Shown here piece after piece: positions 1 to 8,425 of a stretch of 64,000 nucleotides of DNA; positions within the stretch are counted from its first letter, which is position 1; each line of letters starts with the position of its first letter. Under the pieces are notes generated by a model. That model made no database searches. It saw only the letters and a list, made by a program, of their open reading frames with translations, and was not told where the DNA came from. The position numbers and the translations under genes are program-made. The DNA is taken from the NCBI RefSeq assembly GCF_002795865.1, contig NZ_CP024920.1:2019001-2083000 (forward strand), in the 5' to 3' direction. This DNA comes from Qipengyuania seohaensis. Lineage in GTDB: Bacteria; Pseudomonadota; Alphaproteobacteria; Sphingomonadales; Sphingomonadaceae.

Positions 1-657
1 CCCTGCGCCGACCACCCCGGTGATGATGACGCCGCCTAACCCTTGGTAGAGATGCGGGAAGCTGAACAGCACGGCCTGGATCAGAATCACGAGCCACATC
101 TTGTCGCCAATGCCGCGCAGGCGTTGCAGCCGGTCCATCAGGAAGCCGCGATAGAGCAGTTCTTCCCCGAAACCTGCGGCGAACCACGCGACGAAGACGA
201 TCCACATGGCAAAGCTGATCGGGCTTTCGGTGACGAAATCCATTATCGCCACGACGTTGGGGGTGTCGATGCCCAGCTGGCTGACCAGCCATGATCCGAA
301 CTGGAACCACGCGATGATCAGTACCGTGCCGAGCGAGGCGAGGGCTAAGGTATTGCCCCAGCTCGTAGGTGCGCGAAGATTCCATGCAGCGGCCAGATGG
401 CCATCCCGGCTGAGCCAGAACCAGCACAGCAGGAGCGCGGCAGCCATGCTGCCGGCGACCGATCCGATCAGGCCTTCGGACGTCATGCCGAACATCACCA
501 CGGCCGGGACCGACGCTATAAAGAACAGGAGCGTGACGGTCATGAACTGGAGCGTGAACCGCCCCCAGACAAGGGTGCCGGGAACCGCGACCGGCTGTGC
601 GCCGTGCAGTGTTGCGCCCTCGATCAGGCTGCTTTCATCGGTTGTGTTGCCGGTCAT
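1..657 (-). CDS. CPBP-family intramembrane metalloprotease (3' end outside window)
   Basis: The reading frame is open from ATG 657 to the window edge (219 codons seen), so the C-terminus is missing. It encodes a multi-pass membrane protein with the CPBP/Abi signature: a di-glutamate EELLYRGFL motif (about residues 165-173) and a following FSFPHLYQG segment that supplies the histidine of the second motif. This family (relatives of CAAX prenyl protease Rce1) comprises intramembrane proteases; the substrates of bacterial members are mostly unknown. The next gene upstream on the same strand is pspA, 111 bp away, so both could belong to an envelope-stress unit; that link is inference. Confidence 0.85.
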   Translation of the reverse strand, partial: MTGNTTDESSLIEGATLHGAQPVAVPGTLVWGRFTLQFMTVTLLFFIASVPAVVMFGMTSEGLIGSVAGSMAAALLLCWFWLSRDGHLAAAWNLRAPTSWGNTLALASLGTVLIIAWFQFGSWLVSQLGIDTPNVVAIMDFVTESPISFAMWIVFVAWFAAGFGEELLYRGFLMDRLQRLRGIGDKMWLVILIQAVLFSFPHLYQGLGGVIITGVVGAG

Positions 658-768
658 TCCTACCCATCCCCTGCTGGTGTCCCGGATGCATCCAGCACGC
701 GGCGCGTCGCATCAAGGGAGGTCATGGGTAAATCCCCAGCCCATAGCCGCCGGGGGCCGTGAAGGATG

Positions 769-1425
769 TCAGGTGGAGGTGCCGGATTCGGCGCGCAAGG
801 CGGCCAGTTCGCTGTCGACCGCGCTTTCGCGGCGCATGTCGTCAAGCTCGCGGTTGACCGCAGCCTTGCGGGCAGCGGCTTGCGAACCGTCGAGCGCATA
901 GCCGGTGCGTTTTTCAAGCGCCTCGATCTGTCCAAGCCGGCGATCCACGGTTCTATCGCCGCTGTCGGACCGGCTGGCGACGGGCGCAAGGCGGTCCGCT
1001 GCCAGCTGATCGGCCAGCCGCATACGGACATCGTCCCGCTTGGCTTCCAGCTGGATTTCGACTTCCTGCATGTCGATGAGGCTGGCCTCGACGGCAGCGA
1101 TTTCTTCCTCGATCTTGCTGGCGGCGAGCCGGGTATCCTCGCGTGCGATCAGTGCCTGGCGAGCCAGGTCTTCGCGGCCCTTGTTCATCGCCGACTTCGC
1201 CTTGTCCTGCCATTCGTCGATCTGGCCGCGCGTATCTTCGAGCCGCGCAGCAAGGCGCATGGTGTAGCGGCGCGCCTTGCTCATCTCACCCGTCAGACCG
1301 ACAAGCGCTTCCTCGATTTCGCGCTGGAGACGCAGCAGCAGCTTGGCGGGATCGGAAGCCCTGTCCAGCGCGCTTGATACATTGCTCGAGATGAGATCCC
1401 TCACTTCGATCGCAATACGAAACAT
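769..1425 (-). CDS. pspA: PspA/IM30 family protein
   Basis: About 218 residues, almost entirely alpha-helical and charged, beginning MFRIAIEVRDLISSNVSSAL and continuing with the DRASDPAKLLLRLQREIEEA segment typical of PspA/Vipp1 proteins. Family members are peripheral inner-membrane ESCRT-III-like proteins that bind stressed membranes and help maintain the proton-motive force. The start at ATG 1425 is chosen because GAGGGG sits about 8 nt upstream and the protein then aligns with PspA N-termini; two in-frame GTG codons just upstream are less likely. No pspB, pspC or pspF is visible nearby; a CPBP protease follows instead. Confidence 0.88.
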   Translation of the reverse strand: MFRIAIEVRDLISSNVSSALDRASDPAKLLLRLQREIEEALVGLTGEMSKARRYTMRLAARLEDTRGQIDEWQDKAKSAMNKGREDLARQALIAREDTRLAASKIEEEIAAVEASLIDMQEVEIQLEAKRDDVRMRLADQLAADRLAPVASRSDSGDRTVDRRLGQIEALEKRTGYALDGSQAAARKAAVNRELDDMRRESAVDSELAALRAESGTST

Positions 1426-1868
1426 TTCCACCACCCCTCAGTAAAAGTCCCGGCGTATTCTATATTCGAGTCCTTAACAGAACCTCCTGTTCGCGAAAGG
1501 GAAGAATTTACCGTTCTTGTAGATGACGATTTCCTACAACTGCCCTCGGCGGATAGATTTCCGCCATGCAATTACGCTTAATTCCCGGCCTTATGTCTGA
1601 CCTGCGCGATCGCCATGTGTGCGGGGAAATTCTTGCCCAGGACCCTGTTCCACATGTTCCACTCTGTAGGGCAGTCCACGGACAAGTCCAAATGGCGTCC
1701 AACAGGGCGCTTCGCACTTGCAATCGGGCGCAGAATCGCTATGTGCGCGCCTTCCCAAGCCCATGGCTAGGATACCCACGCGGGAGGTCTGCTTTGCGGA
1801 CCGCTCGACCGCTTAACATGAGGCCGCCTTCGCAAGAACGTGGCCGACAGTGTGAAAGGAGGCCAGTG
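1426..1868. promoter_or_regulatory. Intergenic region between divergent pspA and rplK
   Basis: About 440 bp without a convincing gene. It must hold the pspA promoter (minus strand) and the rplK-rplA promoter (plus strand). Visible structure: a 6-bp inverted repeat GGCGGA/TCCGCC at 1548-1565, a -10-like TAGGAT at 1768-1773, and a leader hairpin at 1786-1802. A reading frame in phase with rplK extends upstream through this region, but its composition and the strong ribosome-binding site at rplK argue against an N-terminal extension. No tRNA and no secE/nusG are present. Confidence 0.5.
1786..1802 (+). promoter_or_regulatory. Hairpin in rplK leader (possible L1 autoregulatory target)
   Basis: GGTCTGC TTT GCGGACC forms a 7-bp stem (one G-U pair) with a 3-nt loop about 65 nt upstream of the rplK start, directly preceded by GGGAG. 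In many bacteria ribosomal protein L1 represses the L11-L1 operon by binding its leader RNA. Identifying this hairpin as that target is inference from position only. Confidence 0.3.
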
Positions 1869-2300
1869 ATGGCCAAGAAGATTGAAGGCTATATCAAGCT
1901 GCAGGTGCCCGCGGGCACTGCAAACCCGTCACCCCCGATCGGCCCGGCACTGGGTCAGCGCGGCGTGAACATCATGGAATTCTGCAAGGCGTTCAACGCT
2001 GCCACGCAGGACCTCGAAAAGAACGCTCCGATCCCGACCGTAATCACGGTCTATGCCGACCGTTCGTTCACCTTCGTCACCAAGACACCGCCTGCTTCCT
2101 TCTACCTCAAGAAGGCTGCCAAGCTGAAGTCGGGTTCGAAGGAGCCGGGCAAGGTTTCGGCCGGAACCATCAAGCAGAGCCAGGTGAAGGAAATCGCCGA
2201 AGCCAAGATGGTCGACCTGAACGCGAACGACATCGACCAGGCAATGAAGATCATCGAAGGCTCCGCGCGTTCGATGGGCCTCGAAGTGGTGGAGGGCTAA
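1869..2300 (+). CDS. rplK: 50S ribosomal protein L11
   Basis: 143 residues, the usual L11 length, starting [16 protein letters not shown] and containing the N-terminal signature [21 protein letters not shown]11 lies at the GTPase-associated centre of the 50S subunit and contacts elongation factors; its Pro-rich N-terminal domain is involved in the stringent response. The start is fixed by the perfect Shine-Dalgarno AAAGGAGG at 1855-1862, 6 nt before ATG. It is followed 4 bp later by rplA, a universal L11-L1 operon. Unlike the common arrangement, secE-nusG do not precede it and rplJ-rplL do not follow. Confidence 0.98.
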   Translation: MAKKIEGYIKLQVPAGTANPSPPIGPALGQRGVNIMEFCKAFNAATQDLEKNAPIPTVITVYADRSFTFVTKTPPASFYLKKAAKLKSGSKEPGKVSAGTIKQSQVKEIAEAKMVDLNANDIDQAMKIIEGSARSMGLEVVEG

Positions 2301-2304
2301 GATC

Positions 2305-2997
2305 ATGGCTAAGCAGACCAAGAACCAGCAGGTACGTGCCAAGCTCGACAGCGAAAAGCTGTACACCGTCGACGAAGCTCTCGCTACGCTGCGCGAGCAC
2401 AAGTCGAAGTTCGACGAAACCGTCGAAGTCGCAATGAACCTGGGTGTCGACCCGCGTCACGCCGACCAGATGGTCCGCGGCATGGTTTCGCTTCCGAGCG
2501 GGACCGGCAAGGACGTCAAGGTTGCTGTCTTCGCGCGCGGCGACAATGCCGACAAGGCGCTCGCCGCCGGTGCCGACAAGGTCGGTGCGGAAGACCTCAT
2601 GGAAGACATGCAGAACGGCAACCTCGACTATGACCGCGTGATCGCCACGCCGGACATGATGGGCGTCGTCGGCCGTCTCGGTAAGGTGCTGGGTCCCAAG
2701 GGCCTGATGCCGAACCCGAAGCTGGGCACTGTCACCCCGAACGTGGAACAGGCCGTGAAGGACGCCAAGGGCGGCCAGGTCGAATTCCGCGTCGAGAAGC
2801 AGGGCATCATCCACTCGGGCATCGGCAAGCTGTCGTTCAAGGACGAAGACCTGAAGACCAACTTCAAGGCGCTGACCGATGCAATCGTCAAGGCGAAGCC
2901 GACGGGTGCCAAGGGCAAGTACGTCAAGAAGGTCACGCTGACCTCCTCGATGGGCCCGGGCCTCAAGGTCGACCTCGGCGAAGTTGAGGGAGCATAA
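2305..2997 (+). CDS. rplA: 50S ribosomal protein L1
   Basis: 230 residues, standard L1 length. Typical segments include [19 protein letters not shown] near the N-terminus and the central [20 protein letters not shown] signature. L1 forms the mobile L1 stalk of the 50S subunit that moves deacylated tRNA out of the E site, and it acts as translational repressor of its own operon in many bacteria. It starts 4 bp after the rplK stop and is ended by the terminator at 3069-3097, so the transcription unit is just rplK-rplA. Confidence 0.98.
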   Translation: MAKQTKNQQVRAKLDSEKLYTVDEALATLREHKSKFDETVEVAMNLGVDPRHADQMVRGMVSLPSGTGKDVKVAVFARGDNADKALAAGADKVGAEDLMEDMQNGNLDYDRVIATPDMMGVVGRLGKVLGPKGLMPNPKLGTVTPNVEQAVKDAKGGQVEFRVEKQGIIHSGIGKLSFKDEDLKTNFKALTDAIVKAKPTGAKGKYVKKVTLTSSMGPGLKVDLGEVEGA

Positions 2998-3068
2998 GGC
3001 TCTTTCCTGTCCGCTGAGCGGCAGACTACCGCCGCGCTCATGCAGCGAAGCGGTAGCGCAAAAGAAAC

Positions 3069-3097
3069 GGGCCGGGGGGAAGCCTCCGGCCCTTTCT
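3069..3097 (+). terminator. Rho-independent terminator of rplK-rplA
   Basis: A 10-bp GC-rich stem (3069-3078 with 3083-3092, one G-U pair) closed by a GAAG tetraloop and followed by TTTCT. It lies 70 bp after the rplA stop and just before the convergent DUF2339 gene. Confidence 0.9.
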
Positions 3098-3113
3098 CTG
3101 TGTGGTGTTTGCC

Positions 3114-6041
3114 CTAGTCCTGCGGGGCGGCGCGCAATTGCCTTTTGTAGAACCAGCCGATCCCGATCAGGCTGGTACCAAGGGCGAGGAAGCTCGCTAC
3201 CTGTAGCAGTCCTTCAAGCCCGGCAGCGTCGAAGCCGAAGACCTTGATGACTGTGCCGGTCATCAGGACAAGCGAACCGATCCGCCAGCTGCGTTCAGCG
3301 CGTCGGCTGCCGATCATGAGGAAGGCAATGCCAAGCAAGATTCCCAAGAACGACCGCAGCAGGTCTTCGGACTGGCTCATCGGTGTTTGAACCAGGTAGG
3401 TGCCGGCGAAGACCTGCCTCAGCAAAGCAATCGCGCCGACAGTCGCAACGACCATGATCGCGGCGTCGATCGTGCTCCGGAAACGCGGCAACCACACGCG
3501 GAGCGACAGGAGAATTGCAATGGCCACCACGGTCATGGCGAGGGCGAGATTGGCGACGGGTACCGGGCCAACCGCCTGCCGTGCGAAGAGCGGGTTGTGC
3601 CAGAAGCCGGTGAAGAGCGCGAAATGTGCCAGCGCCGTGCCTGCGAGGACGCTTGCGATAAGGGAGTTCGCGCGCAGACCGGCGATACCTTTGGCCGCGA
3701 GCCATGCAGCACCGAGTAGAAGCGTCTCTAACAGGATGCGCTCGGCCAGCCCGGTCCGCTCGAATGCGAGCAGCGTCTCGACCGCGAAGACCTGCTTGAA
3801 CAGGACGTGCGCCGTGATGAAGGCGGGCAAGAGCGCAGCCCAGTAAAGCGGCACGCGCTGCTCGATTAGACGGCTTTCGGCAATGCGCGCCGTGCCGAGA
3901 ACGATTGCGAATGGCAGGATGAAGCCGAGCGTCTGCCGTACGCTGGGAAGGTCGGTCAGCAGGAACGGGTCGCCCAGAAGCGCTCCTCCGCCACTTTCAA
4001 GCCATCTGGCGAGCGGATCGGCGGCCCAGGCAATCGTCGCCAAAAGTAGTCCGAGGATCGCGCCTTCGCGATGGGGCTGCTTCCAGCGGATCAGCAGGGC
4101 AGCAGTTGCTGCCAGCCACACGCTGGGTATCGGCGGAAGCACTTGCAGTGCAGCCTTGAACAGGACCAGCGCAGCGGCAAATTCGGCAATCGTGCGCGGA
4201 AGCCTCTCCCTGAGGAAATAGGTCAGCGCCACAAGTGGCAGGGAAGCACCCAGCCAGCGAAGCAGGCCGGGCCAATGGGGATCCCGTGCGGTTTCCGACA
4301 GCGCATCGAGTTCCATGAGACCGCCGGTCGTGGCAGGCAGGCTGAGGATTGCGGCGAGGGCGAAAGCGGACGCCGTAGCCAGGAAGGCGCGATGCTCTGC
4401 CAATCGGTTGCGCAGGATCCAGGCGATCGCAGCGCCGATTGTGCCAAGCGCGACCGGAAGGGTCCATTCGGGCAAGAGTTTGTTGGCGGCCAGTCCGGCA
4501 AGCAACCCGGCGGAAGCGACATTTAAGGCAAGGGAGATGCTATCGGCGCGGCTCCACAGGACCTTCCCCCCGGCGACAGGAAGAGCGGCGAGCGCGAGGC
4601 ACGCCATGCCTGCGAGCGGGTTCGAAGAACTGTCGAGTGTCAGCGCAGTGGTAAGACCAAGTCCTGTGGTTACCGTAGCAAGCATGATGCGGTCGACCAG
4701 TTGGTCCTTGCCTTTAATCGCATGGAACAGCGGAACGCCCGCAAACATGACCGTAAGCGCAATGAGGACCGCGATTAGCGAGCCGGTCGCGGGATCGCGC
4801 CAGAAGCCGAGCAACAAGATGCCGATGGCTGCGGCCACCGCATTCGCAGGGCGCATCGATGGCTTCTGCCAGCCGAAAAAGGCGAGCGTCGCTCCGAGCA
4901 AGAGGTACAAGCCCCATGCGAGCGGAGAATACCCGCCTTCGTCGACGAGGACGGCCAGCTGGAGACTGGCGATGGCGGCGGCAGCAAGACGAAGTGGCTG
5001 CTCGAACTTCTCGGTGGCAAGGAATGATGGCAGGATCGCGCCAAGCAGTACGAAGAAGAGACCAAGTGCCACGACGTCGGTGGTGGAAAAGCCCGTTCCC
5101 GTGATTAAAAGACCGCCCCATCCGAGGCCACCGATCAGGGCCGCCATCCCGAGCCACGGGCGCCGCTGGCGATTGCCGGTCTGGGTGAGGCCTCCTGTCA
5201 CCAGAGCCAGGTACAGTGCGAGGAGTGGCAGGTTCGCCTCTTCGCTTCCCACCAGCGCGGGAGCGGCAAACCCGCCCACGAGGCCGAGGATCGCGCTCGG
5301 CAGTCCGAACCGGTAGGACAGGGCGACCGCGACAGCAGTTACGATCGCAAGGCCGAGGAAAGCGAACGTCTGGCCGATCAGTCCGTATTGGGTGCCGGCG
5401 AGGTAGAAGCCTGCGTACAGGGTTGCGAGACCTGCGCCAGCGAGCGCCTGGCAGACGCGCTCGTCGCGCACTTTTTCGGCATTGCGGTAGGCCGCTTCCG
5501 CTCCGCCGAGGAGGGCGATACCGAAGAGAAAGGACAGAGCCACTCGAACGCTGGAGGTCAACAGGCCCGCTTCGATCGAGTAGCGCACCAGCAGCACGCC
5601 TGTGACGGCAAGGGTTACGCCGCCCATCCAGACGAACAGGTTCCGCCCGAAGATCTCCTCGAAGTCGAAGGAAAAACGCTCCATAAGGCCGGGCTTGACG
5701 GTATCGGTGGGTCCAACGGGCGCTTCGGTAGGAACGGGCGTGTCGTCAATCGCTGCAGCCGGGACGTCTTTCGGACCGCCGACGAGTTTGACCGATTTGG
5801 GTACGGAAACTTCTTGCGCAGCAGCTGGTTCAGGCGCCGCACGCACCGCTTCATCGACGGGCTTTGAAGCGTCTGGCACGGCTTCCCGCTCAGGTGCAGT
5901 GGCAGCTGCGCCCTCTCGCAGGAGCGCACGCACGTGATCGAGCGAGCCTTCGAGCCCCTCAAGACGCTGCTGAAGGGCGCGCAGATGCGAGCGCTGGTAG
6001 AATGCGACCCCGAAGAGGACCAGGATAAGAAGCCAGTCCAT
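3114..6041 (-). CDS. DUF2339 multi-pass membrane protein
   Basis: 975 residues. The N-terminus has one membrane segment (about 2-17), a short coiled coil (LRALQQRLEGLEGSLDHVRA) and a Pro/Ala/Val-rich linker. After residue about 125 (DFEEIFGRNLFVWMGGVTLA) there is an unbroken series of more than 20 predicted transmembrane helices, the organisation of DUF2339 (Pfam PF10101) proteins. Function is unknown. The start at ATG 6041 has AAGGGG about 5 nt upstream; an adjacent TTG is less likely. It is convergent with rplA and stands 56 bp from the CinA-like gene upstream. Confidence 0.85.
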   Translation of the reverse strand: MDWLLILVLFGVAFYQRSHLRALQQRLEGLEGSLDHVRALLREGAAATAPEREAVPDASKPVDEAVRAAPEPAAAQEVSVPKSVKLVGGPKDVPAAAIDDTPVPTEAPVGPTDTVKPGLMERFSFDFEEIFGRNLFVWMGGVTLAVTGVLLVRYSIEAGLLTSSVRVALSFLFGIALLGGAEAAYRNAEKVRDERVCQALAGAGLATLYAGFYLAGTQYGLIGQTFAFLGLAIVTAVAVALSYRFGLPSAILGLVGGFAAPALVGSEEANLPLLALYLALVTGGLTQTGNRQRRPWLGMAALIGGLGWGGLLITGTGFSTTDVVALGLFFVLLGAILPSFLATEKFEQPLRLAAAAIASLQLAVLVDEGGYSPLAWGLYLLLGATLAFFGWQKPSMRPANAVAAAIGILLLGFWRDPATGSLIAVLIALTVMFAGVPLFHAIKGKDQLVDRIMLATVTTGLGLTTALTLDSSSNPLAGMACLALAALPVAGGKVLWSRADSISLALNVASAGLLAGLAANKLLPEWTLPVALGTIGAAIAWILRNRLAEHRAFLATASAFALAAILSLPATTGGLMELDALSETARDPHWPGLLRWLGASLPLVALTYFLRERLPRTIAEFAAALVLFKAALQVLPPIPSVWLAATAALLIRWKQPHREGAILGLLLATIAWAADPLARWLESGGGALLGDPFLLTDLPSVRQTLGFILPFAIVLGTARIAESRLIEQRVPLYWAALLPAFITAHVLFKQVFAVETLLAFERTGLAERILLETLLLGAAWLAAKGIAGLRANSLIASVLAGTALAHFALFTGFWHNPLFARQAVGPVPVANLALAMTVVAIAILLSLRVWLPRFRSTIDAAIMVVATVGAIALLRQVFAGTYLVQTPMSQSEDLLRSFLGILLGIAFLMIGSRRAERSWRIGSLVLMTGTVIKVFGFDAAGLEGLLQVASFLALGTSLIGIGWFYKRQLRAAPQD

Positions 6042-6097
6042 CAAACCCCCTTGTATTCAATCAGGCTAGCGCAGGCGATGCCCAAGGCAAGCGCGGA

Positions 6098-6853
6098 TCA
6101 AATTCCACCGGGGGTAAATTCGAACCCTTCTTCGGTCAGGCGCTCGCACAATTCCGCCATGCAGGCATCGAGTGCGGCGCGATCGGTCGACCGGATGACG
6201 AAATTGGACCCGACCTTGCCTTCGCGGAAGAAGGGATAACTGCCGATCTGGCATTCGGAATGCGCCTTCTCCACATCGCGAAGCTGGGTGGAAATCTCGC
6301 TTTCGGGAATGAATCCGCCGACCGTCTCGCTGAGCAAGGGCTCACCGCCCTCGAGCGTCCCGGTGAGAGCGTCCAGCATGCCCGCCGTGATATGCGGGAC
6401 GCCTGCCATGAGGTGCAGATTGCCGACCTTGATGCCGGGAGCGCCCGACATCTTGTTGGGGATCAGTTCACCGCCTTCGGGCACGCGTGCCATCCGCAAG
6501 CGTCCTTCGTTCAGCCCGCCCTTGTCCTCGTAATAGCGTTCGAGGATTGCCCGTGCTTCCGGGTGGATGACGACATCGACACCCAGCGCCTTTGCCACTG
6601 CATCGACCGTGATGTCGTCGTGCGTCGGACCGATGCCGCCGGTCGTGAACAGGTAATCGTAGCTTTCGCGCAGGGCATTCACTGCCCCGACGATGGTGTC
6701 GATCACATCGGGGACCACACGCACTTCGGCGAGCCTGATATTCTGGACCTGCAGCCAGCTCGCTACCTGGGCGATGTTCTTGTCGTGCGTGCGTCCGGAA
6801 AGGATCTCGTCTCCGATGACGACGAGGCCTGCGGTGTAGATGCGTTTGGTCAT
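6098..6853 (-). CDS. CinA-type molybdopterin-binding-fold protein
   Basis: 251 residues corresponding to the N-terminal MoCF (MogA/MoeA-like) domain of CinA, with GLVVIGDEILSGRTHDKN at the start and the nucleotide-binding signature FTTGGIGPTHDDIT near residue 70. The C-terminal nicotinamide-nucleotide amidase domain found in full CinA proteins is absent. Stand-alone members are annotated as competence/damage-inducible protein A or molybdopterin-binding protein, and their activity (possibly ADP-ribose pyrophosphatase-like) is uncertain. It lies 33 bp downstream of the monooxygenase gene on the same strand and may be co-transcribed. Confidence 0.85.
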   Translation of the reverse strand: MTKRIYTAGLVVIGDEILSGRTHDKNIAQVASWLQVQNIRLAEVRVVPDVIDTIVGAVNALRESYDYLFTTGGIGPTHDDITVDAVAKALGVDVVIHPEARAILERYYEDKGGLNEGRLRMARVPEGGELIPNKMSGAPGIKVGNLHLMAGVPHITAGMLDALTGTLEGGEPLLSETVGGFIPESEISTQLRDVEKAHSECQIGSYPFFREGKVGSNFVIRSTDRAALDACMAELCERLTEEGFEFTPGGI

Positions 6854-6886
6854 GCGGTCAGACGTAGTGGCGCTTGACGCGGAAAG

Positions 6887-8389
6887 CTACTCCGCAGCTT
6901 CGAGAGTTTCGTCGGGCGACTTCGAATTTGCGCCCTTGCGCCTGAAGGCGAGGATCCCATCGTCGATGGGTTCTTCGCGCATGCGCTTGCGATCCTGCAC
7001 ATATTCCTGGTTGAGGCGCCAAGGATAGCCCACCGCATTCTTCGGCATGATGGCTTTCCCGCGCTGGATATAGCCGGACGAGAAGTCGAAGATATCGTCT
7101 TCTTCCAGGCCGTGCTTTTCGGGAAGCACCGGAACGGCCACGTCGACGCCGACCGCATCCATCTCGTTGAGAACGCGGCACACGTAATCGGAATTGATAT
7201 CCGCACGAAGGGTCCAGCTGGCGTTGAGATAACCGAACACCACGGCAAGGTTCGGAATGTTCGAGAACATGCAGCCCTTGTAATAGAAGTGATCCGCCAG
7301 CTCGACTTTTTCTCCTTCGAGCGACAGGTCGATCTTGCCAGCGACCGCAAGCTTGAGGCCTGTAGCAGTGACAACAATGTCGGCTGGCAGGAATGTGTCG
7401 TCCTGCAGCCGGACGCCGCCTTTTTCGAATGCCTTGATGTGGCCGGTGACAACGTCCGCCTTACCGCTCTTCAATGCTTGGAACAGGTCGTCGTCCGGAA
7501 CGAGGCACAGTCGCTGGTCCCACGGATCATAGGGCGGGGTGAACGGCGTCAGGTCGTAGTCCTTGCCCATCGATTTGCGAATGCGTTTGTGGAGGCCATC
7601 CTTCACCTTCTGCGGCTTGGTGCGAGCCATCTTGAAGCTGAAATCCTGCATCTTGATATTCTTCCAGCGGGTGATCCGGTACGCCGTTTCTTCGGGCAGA
7701 ACCTTGCGCAGGAAATTCGCGACCGCGTCTTTCGCAGGGCGCGAGAACATCCAGGTCGGCGTGCGCTGGAGCATGGTGACCTTGGACGCCTTGTCGGCCA
7801 TCGACGGCACTATGGTGACGGCTGTCGCGCCCGAACCGATCACGACGACCTGCTTGCCGGCATAGTCGAGATCTTCGGGCCAGAATTGCGGATGGATCAC
7901 CTGTCCTTCGAACTCGCCGAAGTCGAAACCCGGGTCGTAAGGCTCGTCGTAATCGTAATAGCCCGAGCCCAGATACAGCCAGTTGGCGGTCAGGTGTTTG
8001 CGCTCCCCGTCCTCGCCTTCGACGGTGACATGCCAGCGCGCGTCCGCACCACGCCAGTCGGCGGCGATGACCTTGTGTCCGAAGCGGATGTGCTTGCGGA
8101 TGCCGCGTTCGTCGGCGATCCTTTCCAGGTAGTCGAGGATGGCCGGACCATCGGCAATCGACTTTTCGTGTTTCCACGGCTCGAAGTCGAAACCAAGCGT
8201 GTGCATATCGCTGTCGGAGCGAATGCCCGGATAGCGGAACAGGTCCCAGGTGCCCCCGAGATTTTCGCGCCGTTCGAGAATCGCATAGCTGCGATTCGGC
8301 GATTTCGCCGTCATGTGCGCTGCCATGCCGATGCCGGAAATACCGGCACCTACAATCAAAACATCGAAATCAGTGGCGCGGTCGCTCAT
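6887..8389 (-). CDS. Flavin-containing monooxygenase, Baeyer-Villiger type
   Basis: 500 residues. It has an N-terminal FAD-binding Rossmann motif (VLIVGAGISGIGMAAHM), a second NADP-binding glycine motif (VVVIGSGATA, about residue 190), and between them FEGQVIHPQFWPE, which fits the type I Baeyer-Villiger fingerprint FxGxxxHxxxWP. Such enzymes use NADPH and O2 to convert ketones to esters or to oxidise heteroatoms. The substrate cannot be read from sequence. The start at ATG 8389 is preferred over an ATG 15 bp upstream because GGAGAGAG lies directly before it. No dedicated catabolic neighbours are present. Confidence 0.88.
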   Translation of the reverse strand: MSDRATDFDVLIVGAGISGIGMAAHMTAKSPNRSYAILERRENLGGTWDLFRYPGIRSDSDMHTLGFDFEPWKHEKSIADGPAILDYLERIADERGIRKHIRFGHKVIAADWRGADARWHVTVEGEDGERKHLTANWLYLGSGYYDYDEPYDPGFDFGEFEGQVIHPQFWPEDLDYAGKQVVVIGSGATAVTIVPSMADKASKVTMLQRTPTWMFSRPAKDAVANFLRKVLPEETAYRITRWKNIKMQDFSFKMARTKPQKVKDGLHKRIRKSMGKDYDLTPFTPPYDPWDQRLCLVPDDDLFQALKSGKADVVTGHIKAFEKGGVRLQDDTFLPADIVVTATGLKLAVAGKIDLSLEGEKVELADHFYYKGCMFSNIPNLAVVFGYLNASWTLRADINSDYVCRVLNEMDAVGVDVAVPVLPEKHGLEEDDIFDFSSGYIQRGKAIMPKNAVGYPWRLNQEYVQDRKRMREEPIDDGILAFRRKGANSKSPDETLEAAE

Positions 8390-8425
8390 CGGTCTCTCTC
8401 CCATGAAGGACAGGCTAACCCATGA

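Noticed and set aside
1566..1868. N-terminal extension of rplK in the same frame
   Set aside because: The strong AAAGGAGG before ATG 1869 and the universal L11 length fix the start; the upstream residues have no L11 character.
7112..8425. 437-codon open frame antisense to the flavin monooxygenase
   Set aside because: The monooxygenase carries FAD, NADP and BVMO motifs, and the antisense frame shows none of its own.
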